A stretch of DNA of 39,115 nt. It comes from Bacteroidota bacterium (GTDB lineage Bacteria; Bacteroidota; Bacteroidia; Bacteroidales; F082). This document shows positions 25,731 to 33,241 of this stretch, piece after piece. The notes under the pieces were generated by a model. The model saw only the letters and a program-made list of their open reading frames with translations. It was not told where the DNA came from and did no database searches. The translations under genes and the position numbers were made by a program. The first letter of the stretch is position 1; each line of letters begins with the position of its first letter. Location of the stretch: assembly GCA_018816765.1 (NCBI GenBank), contig JAHIUX010000088.1:1-39115 (forward strand). Reading direction: 5' to 3'.

Positions 25731-27815
25731 GTGCAATTGTTTACCGAATACCCATATTGGTTGCTTAGTCTCAGTGGACTGGCGGGTGGGCTGTATGCCG
25801 GTTTGCTGTATTATTTTGGATCAAAGCATACATTTCCTGTAAAGATGGTTATTGTGCTTGCCGCAATCCGCTTTGTGCTTGTTTTTGGGATCACAGCACT
25901 CCTGATAAACCCTTACCGGGTTCACCTCAAAAAGGAGACCGAAAAACCAGTGCTGCTGATTGCCCATGACAATTCTGCCTCACTGCTGGTGATGGCTGAC
26001 TCGTCTTATATTCGCGGACAATATGCTGCTGAATATGCTGGTTTCATTGATAAACTAAGTCAGAAATTCACTGTTGAACCCTACACTTTCGGTCAGTCGG
26101 TCCTGCCAGGGGAAGTCCTGAGTTTTGATGAACAGCTCACCGATTATACACCCATCTTCAAACAGTTGATTCCAACCTACAAGCGCCGCAATGTGGTTGG
26201 GTTGGTGTTGCTGTCTGACGGCTTATACAACCAGGGCATAAATCCAGCCTTTTTAACCGATGGCATCAGCTTCCCTATCTATACAGTCATACTGGGAGAT
26301 ACAACAGTACATTCTGATTTATCGGTTTTCGATGTGCGTTATAATAAGGTGGTTTACAACCAGACAGATTTTACCGTTGAAATTTCTGTAAATGCCACAC
26401 AGGCGCATGCTAAACAAACTGAGCTTAAGCTGTTTCTGGATGGAAAGCAAATTGAAGGCAGGCCGCTTATGATTACAGGCGACCGTTATTCTGAAACGGT
26501 ACATTTTGTTGTAAAAGAGGCTGCTGCAGGGCATCGCCAGATTCGAGTATCACTTACACCCATTGCCGGGGAAGCCGTGCTGATCAACAATATACGTGAG
26601 TTTTATGTGGAAGTGAAAAACGAGAAACAGCATGTCCTGATGCTGGCGGCTGCACCGCATCCTGACCTTGGTGCCATGACGTCGGCTTTGGAGGGTGTGT
26701 ATGAAACCGAAATCCTGTTTGAACCCGGAAAGCCTATTGATCAGTTTTCATACGACGTATTGGTCCTGCACCAACTTCCGGCTGAATCACCTTTGTTGCG
26801 CTATGCCAATACACTGATGAGCCAACGTCCTGACTGTCCGGTGTTGTATATTCTGGGCCCCTTGACTAACCTGAATATGTTTAACTCATGGCAAAGCTCA
26901 ATGGTGGTGCGTGCTGAAAATCAGCCCATCAGCCTTGATGTCAATGGTGTGATCGATCAGTCATTCAGTTTGTTCTCGCTTGACGAAGCCAGCGCAAAAC
27001 AAATCATGCAATTTCCACCCTTAAACGTTCAGTCAACAGGATTTCAGCCTGCTACAGCCTCCTCTGTTTTGTTGCGGCAAAAGATCAGGGGAGTGGAAAC
27101 CAATATGCCCCTGATGCTGTTTTCGTACGAAAACGAACGCAAGACAGCTTTCATCTGTGGCACAGGAATCTGGCGCTGGCGGCAATATGATTATTTACTC
27201 AACGGATCGCACGAGACCTTCACAAACCTGATGACAAAATCGGTCAACTACCTGATGACGGTTACAGATAAGAATCCGCTCAGGGTTTCTATCCGTGATG
27301 CCTATTTTCTGAACGATGAGATAAAGGTCACTGCCGAACTGTACAACGAAAGCATGGAGCAGGTCAATGAGCCGGAGCTGAACATTGAATTTACAAACAA
27401 AGCGGATCATACGAATTACCCTTTCGTTTTCAATCGTATCGACAAGACATACCAGCTGAATGCAGGCCGGATGCCCCAGGGATTGTACCATTACACTGCA
27501 ATTACAAGCCTTGGCAATAAAATGCTTAAAGCCGAAGGCGATTTTCAGGTGCTTTCGGGTAGCCTCGAAACGAGGGAAGCCGTGGCAAGACCAGAACGCT
27601 TAAGGAGCTTGTCGAATAAAACAGGCGGCAGTTTCACCGACCAACACCATCTGGATCAGCTGGCCGACCAACTCATTGTATCCGATCATGCCAAACCGGT
27701 TGTGCATGAATCCAGGGCATTTGATCCACTAATCGATAGCGTTTGGGTATTGTCACTGATCGTTTTGTTGCTGGCGGCCGAATGGCTTTTAAGGAAAATC
27801 AACGGAGGCTATTGA
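25731..27815 (+). CDS. Membrane-anchored VWA-like protein of unknown function
   Basis: About 694 residues. Two membrane helices near the N-terminus (LLSLSGLAGGLYAGLLYYF and VIVLAAIRFVLVFGITALLI) and one at the C-terminus (VWVLSLIVLLLAAEWLL) hold a large middle part. That part begins with a von Willebrand A-like domain carrying the metal-site motif DNSAS (Asp80, Ser82, Ser84) and a second acidic site in LLSDGLYNQG. Beta-rich Ig-like parts and a region resembling a glutamine-amidotransferase-like fold follow. Related proteins are widespread in Bacteroidota with no defined job. No ATG suits the start: GTG at 25731 gives VQLFTEYPYWLL, close to where homologues begin, and TTG at 25686 is an in-frame alternative. 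It follows fabG by 58 bases and converges on the sugar transferase gene. Confidence 0.75.
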   Translation: MQLFTEYPYWLLSLSGLAGGLYAGLLYYFGSKHTFPVKMVIVLAAIRFVLVFGITALLINPYRVHLKKETEKPVLLIAHDNSASLLVMADSSYIRGQYAAEYAGFIDKLSQKFTVEPYTFGQSVLPGEVLSFDEQLTDYTPIFKQLIPTYKRRNVVGLVLLSDGLYNQGINPAFLTDGISFPIYTVILGDTTVHSDLSVFDVRYNKVVYNQTDFTVEISVNATQAHAKQTELKLFLDGKQIEGRPLMITGDRYSETVHFVVKEAAAGHRQIRVSLTPIAGEAVLINNIREFYVEVKNEKQHVLMLAAAPHPDLGAMTSALEGVYETEILFEPGKPIDQFSYDVLVLHQLPAESPLLRYANTLMSQRPDCPVLYILGPLTNLNMFNSWQSSMVVRAENQPISLDVNGVIDQSFSLFSLDEASAKQIMQFPPLNVQSTGFQPATASSVLLRQKIRGVETNMPLMLFSYENERKTAFICGTGIWRWRQYDYLLNGSHETFTNLMTKSVNYLMTVTDKNPLRVSIRDAYFLNDEIKVTAELYNESMEQVNEPELNIEFTNKADHTNYPFVFNRIDKTYQLNAGRMPQGLYHYTAITSLGNKMLKAEGDFQVLSGSLETREAVARPERLRSLSNKTGGSFTDQHHLDQLADQLIVSDHAKPVVHESRAFDPLIDSVWVLSLIVLLLAAEWLLRKINGGY

Positions 27816-27843
27816 GGTTGGTTCACCACCTGAAACGTGCTAA

Positions 27844-28644
27844 TCAGTAGTCGTTCTTTCGGAAAAATGTGGGCAATGACATAAAAATTATCTTCACGTC
27901 TTTTAACGGAGAATTTAATATAGCATATTGATTATCAAGATTTATCCGTTCTTCTTCTGAATGGAAACGATCTCTTTTTATCTGCCATAGTCCGGTAATT
28001 CCGGCCGGAGCAAGAAAACGGTATGACCATTGATCGGTGGTCAGTTTCTCTGCCTCGTAAAGTGGAAGTGGCCTGTTTCCCACTATCGACATATCGCCGA
28101 TCAGCACATTGAAAAACTGGGGCAGCTCATCGAGGTTCGTACGTCGGATAAACCTGCCGAAACGGGTTACCCTCGGGTCGTTTTTTACTTTGAAAAAGGC
28201 TGGCTCTGCCTGCGATTTTCTTTTGATTTCAAGGTACCAGTTTTCACATATTTCTGTGCCGTCAATATAGAGGAGGGGTGAGCAGTTATGCCCCAGACGC
28301 GCGCATTCAGGACAAGAAACTTCTTCATCCGGAACCATTAGGTTCTTTTTGCTGATCAGGTACTCGTTGAGCTTCGAAAGCCTGCTGACCTGTTTGTCAG
28401 AATCCTGATACATCGAACGAAACTTATAAAACTTAAACACGTCATAGCCCGTTCCGACCCTGTCAGAAGAATAAACTACCGGACCTTTTGATTCAAGCCT
28501 GATCAAAATGGCTATCAGTAGCATCACTGGTGACAAGATGACCAGGGCAAGGAACGAGAAAATGATATCAAAAGTTCGCTTACCCCATCCAATGCGGTAC
28601 TCACTGAACGATTCAACATTATTGATTGCGAACTTTTTCTTCAT
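27844..28644 (-). CDS. Bacterial sugar transferase (polyprenyl-phosphate sugar-1-phosphate transferase) with cysteine insert
   Basis: 266 residues. An N-terminal membrane segment (about 25-50) precedes the catalytic domain of the WcaJ/ExoY family: KFYKFRSMYQDS (71-82), DPRVTRFGRFIRRTNLDELP (157-175), NVLIGDMSIVGNRP (179-192; canonical family reads VGPRP) and GITGLWQI. It would transfer a sugar-1-phosphate to undecaprenyl phosphate to start a capsule, exopolysaccharide or O-antigen. Between the KFRSM and DPRVT motifs is an insert of about 45 residues with Cys111, Cys114, Cys121 and Cys133 (CPEC, then C, then C), which could bind a metal. GAGGAG lies 13 bases before the ATG. No other polysaccharide genes are adjacent apart from GT9 about 9 kb away. 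Confidence 0.88.
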   Translation of the reverse strand: MKKKFAINNVESFSEYRIGWGKRTFDIIFSFLALVILSPVMLLIAILIRLESKGPVVYSSDRVGTGYDVFKFYKFRSMYQDSDKQVSRLSKLNEYLISKKNLMVPDEEVSCPECARLGHNCSPLLYIDGTEICENWYLEIKRKSQAEPAFFKVKNDPRVTRFGRFIRRTNLDELPQFFNVLIGDMSIVGNRPLPLYEAEKLTTDQWSYRFLAPAGITGLWQIKRDRFHSEEERINLDNQYAILNSPLKDVKIIFMSLPTFFRKNDY

Positions 28645-28712
28645 GCAATTATTTGCTCCTCAATAATATTCAAGGGTAGCTATGGTGTGGTTGTTGTTGT
28701 TTTTTTGTACCG

Positions 28713-28720
28713 CAAAAATA
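28713..28720 (-). promoter_or_regulatory. Candidate -7 element for the sugar transferase gene
   Basis: The minus strand reads TATTTTTG, a TAnnTTTG match about 70 bases before the ATG. A -33 element is not evident. Confidence 0.3.
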
Positions 28721-28772
28721 ACTAAACTAAGTAAAAGTAAGGATTTATTTTCAAAACCAAGAAGTCCCGCAA

Positions 28773-29576
28773 TTAAATATCGCTTTTTCTGATTTTTAAA
28801 TAGCTGAAAAAAAGAAATATACTGCTATACGCAACTACCATCAACATATCAATCCATTCAACTGTTTCCCTGAAATTTACGCCAAAGAGTTTCATTAAAG
28901 CTGTATTCGGAATGTCAATCATCCGGCCGATAGACTTCATTGGCAGGTACCATGCTATTTCTTCCGGCAACCTGAAAGCCAAAATGGGCTCGGCAATTAG
29001 CACATAGATTGTGAAAACAATGATGGCCAAACCTGCTTTCTGTAATAAGGTAGCTGCCATAAAGGCAAAAGAGAGAAAAGCAAAAACTTCCAGAAAATAT
29101 ACCCCGACAAAAAATACCTTGTCAAGGATGAGCATCAGGGTAATCTCTTCTGTTACAGCAAATCCAAGGATAAGGCTGTTCATTACCAAAATGAAAGATG
29201 TGAACAGACTAAGCAAGGCAAGGCTGATGACCTTTGAGCCAAAATAGGAGGTTCTGCTCATGCCGTTGATGATGTTTTGCCTGATGGTGCGATAGGTGTA
29301 TTCGTTGGTGATAAACAGAATGACCAGGCAGGCAAGCAAAAACTTCAGAAATCCAGCAACATAGGTCATGTTATGCCACACATAAGGAAAAGCATACAGT
29401 GAAAAGGAAGGAATGGGAATGGGGGAGTTCTTCCTGGCGTTTTCAACAACATGGTTTATAAATGATTCTGTGCCGGACAATACCGTCACCAACGATAGGG
29501 TGTACAGTCCGAGGATGATCCAGAATGCAGGGCTCTTCACCAGTTTTCTGAGTTCAATGTGTATGATGTTTTTCAT
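28773..29576 (-). CDS. ABC-2 type transporter permease
   Basis: 267 residues starting MKNIIHIELRKLVKSPAFW, a typical opening for ABC-2 permeases, with six predicted membrane helices (for example FLKFLLACLVILFI, LALLSLFTSFILVMNSLIL, AGLAIIVFTIYVLIAE, VVAYSSIFLFFSYL). ITNEYTYRTIRQNIINGMSR between helices 2 and 3 is the conserved cytoplasmic coupling loop. The start at 29576 makes an ATGA overlap with the stop of the ATPase gene. A longer in-frame reading to 29747 runs inside that gene and is rejected. Together they form an exporter of unknown substrate, of the type often linked to antibiotic or lipid export. Confidence 0.88.
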   Translation of the reverse strand: MKNIIHIELRKLVKSPAFWIILGLYTLSLVTVLSGTESFINHVVENARKNSPIPIPSFSLYAFPYVWHNMTYVAGFLKFLLACLVILFITNEYTYRTIRQNIINGMSRTSYFGSKVISLALLSLFTSFILVMNSLILGFAVTEEITLMLILDKVFFVGVYFLEVFAFLSFAFMAATLLQKAGLAIIVFTIYVLIAEPILAFRLPEEIAWYLPMKSIGRMIDIPNTALMKLFGVNFRETVEWIDMLMVVAYSSIFLFFSYLKIRKSDI

Positions 29577-30472
29577 TGATGTTCGGCTAAAAGTTCTAAG
29601 AAATGCTTTTCGAGGCTCTCGTGTCTGATGGCAAGGTGGTTGATTTCGATGCCATTGTCGAAGGCATAGCGATTGAGCGTGCCGGCATGAAAGCCTTGAT
29701 TCAGCTTGACAATGATCAGCCCGTTTTCTGTTGAAACAGCAGCGCATCCATTCCAGTTTTTAAGTTCACTGGTTAGTTTTTCAGGCAGGTCGCAACGAAG
29801 TTCAACAACGAGCTCATTCCTGAGCAGCTCAGACACTTTTCCTGAAAACACCTTCTTCCCCTTTTTTAACACGGCCACATGGGTACAGGTTTTTTCAACC
29901 TCATCGAGCAGGTGGCTGGCCATGATAATGGTTTTGCCTTCAGCAGCGATAGAAAGAATCAACTCCCTTATTTCAGCAATACCCTGAGGATCGAGGCCGT
30001 TTGTGGGTTCATCGAAAATCATCACTTCCGGATTCCCAAGCATGGCTCCCGCAATTGCCAGCCGTTGCTTCATGCCAAGTGAGTAGGTGCGAAAACGGCT
30101 GTAGCGGCGGTCGAACAAGCCAACGCGTTGGAGTACATTATCGATGAAATCGTAGCTGCATCCCCTGATGTCGGCTACAATTTTTAGGTTGTCGGTGCCA
30201 TTTAGATAAGGGTAAAACAGAGGCATTTCGAGGGTTGAGCCAACCCGCTGCCGGATGCGTGCCGATGGTTCCTGTCCGAACCAGGTGAAGCTCCCTTTGT
30301 CGCGGTTAACCACGCCAAGCACGATGCCCAGTGTGGTGGTTTTTCCGCTCCCGTTGGGGCCGAGAATGCCATACACTTCGCCTCGCCGGACTTCCAGGTC
30401 AAGGGCGTCGACAGCAGTAATGGAGCCAAACCTTCGGGTAAGGCCGCTGATATTTAATATGACTTCGTTCAA
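29573..30472 (-). CDS. ABC transporter ATP-binding protein
   Basis: 299 residues. Walker A GPNGSGKTT (38-46), Q-loop region, signature YSLGMKQRLAIAGAML, Walker B VMIFDEPTNGLDPQG, and switch histidine in IIMASHLLDEVEKT. The C-terminal 80 residues are the usual accessory domain of ABC-2 ATPases (CcmA/DRA type). It energises the permease encoded immediately downstream, with which it overlaps by four bases. No -7 element of the TAnnTTTG kind was found upstream. Confidence 0.92.
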   Translation of the reverse strand: MNEVILNISGLTRRFGSITAVDALDLEVRRGEVYGILGPNGSGKTTTLGIVLGVVNRDKGSFTWFGQEPSARIRQRVGSTLEMPLFYPYLNGTDNLKIVADIRGCSYDFIDNVLQRVGLFDRRYSRFRTYSLGMKQRLAIAGAMLGNPEVMIFDEPTNGLDPQGIAEIRELILSIAAEGKTIIMASHLLDEVEKTCTHVAVLKKGKKVFSGKVSELLRNELVVELRCDLPEKLTSELKNWNGCAAVSTENGLIIVKLNQGFHAGTLNRYAFDNGIEINHLAIRHESLEKHFLELLAEHQ

Positions 30473-30648
30473 GGTTTAGGTTTTAAAAGTGATAAACTAT
30501 ACAGACGATTTGCCGGCTGACATATTACAACTTTAGCACATAAAATTACATTTTCTCGTTCAATGACAAAGTTTGAAATATGCCAAACCGCATGAATCCA
30601 ACTATTTCACAGCGGATTCAATATTGGCTGAAATGAGATCAACAATAA

Positions 30649-30660
30649 GAGACTGTCTAA
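30649..30660 (+). repeat. IS5-family terminal inverted repeat, downstream end
   Basis: GAGACTGTCTAA, the perfect complement of 31557-31568. It is preceded by TAA, one half of the target duplication. Confidence 0.8.
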
Positions 30661-31434
30661 TTTTTATTTCTTATTATTCTGTTAAACATAAGTTTTATCA
30701 TTTCTAATTGGATCATTGCTTGACTTGTTTCAGTGTGATACTTAAAATCTTTGCTCAATTTTCTGTAGCTTTCAAACCAGGCGAAGATTCTTTCAACAAT
30801 CCAACGTTTTTGGAAGTACTTCAAATTTAGTAGCAGTACCAGATCAAACCACCACTTCAACTATCCGTCCATGGATTTTACGAGTGTTCTCGATTATAAC
30901 ACTTCTGTATCCTCCATCGGCGATTTTCTTCACTAATCGAGCAACCCTTCCTCTTAGTTCTGAGATGACCATTGGTGCCGATATACTATCATGCCATTGG
31001 CAGCATGAACAAGTACCGTCAACAACAGTCCCATAGTATCAACAATAATATGCCGTTTTCTTACGTTGGTCTGTTTACCTCCATCAATTCATCGGCTTAA
31101 TCCACCTATTCTTGTCTTTTTAACGCTTTGACTGTCAATGATTCCAACACTCGGTGATTGGTTCTTCCCAGCTTTCCTTCGCGCTTAACTCTGGTTAATT
31201 CATGTAATAATTCGATGATACCAACATTCTTCAATTTGGTAAAATAGTAGTAAACAAGCTTTCATGATGGAAAATATACTGGTAATATGCGCTATTGGCA
31301 GCCTGTTTTATGTAAATAGAAGAGTGTATCTCAAAAATTTCTCTTAAAGCATGTTTTCGCTTTCGTTTGTCTTTCAGCATGTTTAATATTGCCTTCCATC
31401 GACTATCGGTGAGGTTGCTTGAATATGTTTTCAT
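30657..31434 (-). pseudogene. IS5-family transposase, inactivated
   Basis: The N-terminal part reads MKTYSSNLTDSRWKAILNML and KRKRKHALREI, the DUF4096-type start of IS5 transposases. After that the frame is lost. In the next frame KTGCQ-stop-RILP and FPS-stop-KLVYYYF can be read, where two expected tryptophans have become TAG and TGA. Further on, [29 protein letters not shown] (DDE region) and finally RWIVERIFAWFESYRKLSKDF with YHTETSQAMI are recognisable in shifted frames. The pieces together span a full-length transposase, so the gene decayed by point mutations and small indels rather than deletion. Confidence 0.85.
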
Positions 31435-31556
31435 GTGTCTTTATGTGTTTGATTTTCATAAAGACACAAAATATTATTCAGACAAATAACAGATAGTCAA
31501 TACTTTATATCATTTATACTAACATTTTTTACCACTTTTAAACAAAGCTGCTATTT

Positions 31557-31568
31557 TTAGACAGTCTC
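31557..31568 (-). repeat. IS5-family terminal inverted repeat, upstream end
   Basis: TTAGACAGTCTC, the partner of 30649-30660. It is followed by the second TAA of the target duplication and lies 18 bases after the stop codon of the T9SS cargo gene. Confidence 0.8.
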
Positions 31569-31586
31569 TAAATAAGGATCGACGAA

Positions 31587-33194
31587 TTAGTGCTTAACAA
31601 TCAGTTTAATACTTTGTTTGGAATGGTTTGTTTGCAAAGTACAGAGGTAAAACCCTTGTAGAAGATAGCGGGTATCAAACCATTGGTTGGTAGTATTTGA
31701 TTGTATTGACAACCTACCGACAGGCAAACCCAGTGTATTCGTAATTTCGATATGGGCATTGTATATCCCTTCGGGCAATTCATACTCGAAATTTACCCAG
31801 CTGTTTGCAGGATTTGGAAAGCATGAAATAATGGATTGCTTTCTGTTTTGCTCCGGTAAACCAACTGTAGTATCGGTAACCTCTACAAGCCAGACACTCC
31901 ATGAATTTGGATCGGTAATGCAGTTTATATCGCCGGTATTATTGGAGTTTAATGTTGCTGAAAAAACATATTTTCCTCCCTCCAATTGGATAACTGCATT
32001 TGCGATATCTTCATTACCGGCACCTCCGATACATTGCTGCCATTGTAGCTGGCCAGTACTGCTCACTTTTATTACCCAAATATCTCTATACCACCCTGCT
32101 TCATTATGGTATCCTGACACGTCACCATCGTTGGACGAAGTCCTACCAAACACGATATAACCCCCATCTTCGGTACGAAAAACACGCGATGGCGATTCAG
32201 TATAGTAACCCCCGTAGCATTTGCTCCATACAATATTTCCCTCGAAATCCGTTTTAACTAACCAAATATCAGAAGTAACATTTCCTCCGTTATCGTAACC
32301 AATGTGATATCCCGCCCCCTGAACGTCACCATCATTAGAGTCTGCATAACAAGCTAATAAGAAACCATCTTCTGTTTCAATAATATCCATTATACTCTCG
32401 TTTTTACTGCCACCATAGCAATGTTGCCATACAATATTCGCATTTTCGTCTAATTTAACCAACACAGCCTGCCCAAATTCCAAAGTAGGGTCGAAAGTAC
32501 TACATTCAATATTTCCTACATCACCATAATATGAATAAGTTGCAGCTAAAAAACCTTTATCAGAAGTTTCAATAATAGCGGATGCGAAATCAAGACTTGA
32601 ATTACCCATACTGAAATCCCAGACCTTATTCCCTTCCTTATCAACTTTAATCATCCATCCATCCCAAAACCCATGATTAACTGAAATATCGCCATCTGTT
32701 GAACAAGTACCGCCAAAAGAAACCACGCTTGTGTCAGAAACAAATGCTCCTGTCCAACCCTTGTCGTTACAGTTGCCGCCAAAAATTTTATCCCATATTT
32801 TATTCCCTTCACCATCAATTTTCAATATCCAGCAATTGTTAGCATCGGGATAGGGATCATAGGTTACATCGCCATCTGAAGAGGAGGCCGTAGCAACTAC
32901 AAAATAATTCCCTACATCAGCCGGAAATATCCGAAAGGCACCCTCCCCAAAATCAGAACCCCAATACTGTTTTTCCCACACAAAATTACCGTCCAGATCG
33001 GTTTTAACAAGTAATAATTTATATGCACTGTTTGAACCTGCAATAATATAGCCATCTCCTGTAGAAACTATATCCTGGACAACATCGTTACTCGAAGTAC
33101 CGTAACAACTTTGCCAGTTTAGAGTGAGTGGTTGTGCGACAATAAGGTGAATATTCCAAAATAATAACACAAATAGTAAGATATTGTATTTCAT
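31587..33194 (-). CDS. Secreted T9SS cargo protein with seven propeller-like repeats
   Basis: 535 residues from the ATG at 33194; nine extra codons further upstream would displace the signal peptide (core ILLFVLLFWNIHLIVA, cleavage before QP). Seven repeats of roughly 50-70 residues follow, each with a tryptophan-initiated WxxCYGG-like core (WQSCYGTSSND, WEKQYWGSDFG, WDKIFGGNCND, WDFSMGNSSLD, WQHCYGGSKNE, WSKCYGGYYTE, WQQCIGGAGNE) and a DGY(I/L) strand, which suggests a seven-bladed beta-propeller. The last 80 residues (SCFPNPANSWVNFEYELP, then ITNTLG and IKLIVKH) are a type A T9SS sorting domain, so it is exported and attached to the surface or released. Function unknown. It is very similar in its sorting domain to the 1627-residue protein just upstream. 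Confidence 0.82.
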   Translation of the reverse strand: MKYNILLFVLLFWNIHLIVAQPLTLNWQSCYGTSSNDVVQDIVSTGDGYIIAGSNSAYKLLLVKTDLDGNFVWEKQYWGSDFGEGAFRIFPADVGNYFVVATASSSDGDVTYDPYPDANNCWILKIDGEGNKIWDKIFGGNCNDKGWTGAFVSDTSVVSFGGTCSTDGDISVNHGFWDGWMIKVDKEGNKVWDFSMGNSSLDFASAIIETSDKGFLAATYSYYGDVGNIECSTFDPTLEFGQAVLVKLDENANIVWQHCYGGSKNESIMDIIETEDGFLLACYADSNDGDVQGAGYHIGYDNGGNVTSDIWLVKTDFEGNIVWSKCYGGYYTESPSRVFRTEDGGYIVFGRTSSNDGDVSGYHNEAGWYRDIWVIKVSSTGQLQWQQCIGGAGNEDIANAVIQLEGGKYVFSATLNSNNTGDINCITDPNSWSVWLVEVTDTTVGLPEQNRKQSIISCFPNPANSWVNFEYELPEGIYNAHIEITNTLGLPVGRLSIQSNTTNQWFDTRYLLQGFYLCTLQTNHSKQSIKLIVKH

Positions 33195-33204
33195 TACTTT
33201 ATAA

Positions 33205-33230
33205 TTAAAACGGGGGAGCAAAAGCTCCCC
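33205..33230 (-). terminator. Probable terminator after the 1627-residue cargo gene
   Basis: GGGGAGC (33213-33219), loop AAAA, GCTCCCC (33224-33230). On the minus strand the stem is followed by CGTTTTAAT. It lies 12 bases after the stop of the large gene and 19 bases before the start of the next, so it may end or attenuate read-through into the 535-residue gene. Confidence 0.65.
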
Positions 33231-33241
33231 TGTTTAGGTTT

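Larger units (their letters stand above)
30649..31568 (-). mobile_element. Decayed IS5-family insertion sequence with intact ends
   Basis: Terminal inverted repeats GAGACTGTCTAA (30649-30660) and its complement (31557-31568) bound a 920-base element, flanked by the direct repeat TAA on both sides (30646-30648 and 31569-31571). This fits the three-base TNA target duplication of several IS5 subgroups. The transposase inside is broken (see separate entry), so the element cannot move on its own. It marks the point where sequence becomes visibly more AT-rich to the right. Confidence 0.85.

Noticed and set aside
29577-29747. Extended N-terminus of the ABC permease
   Set aside because: It lies inside the ATPase gene and encodes cysteine- and arginine-rich nonsense; the ATG at 29576 with its ATGA overlap is the start.
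30657-31434. Programmed frameshift transposase (two-frame IS5 type)
   Set aside because: There are several disruptions, including two Trp-to-stop changes, rather than one slippery site, so it is a pseudogene.
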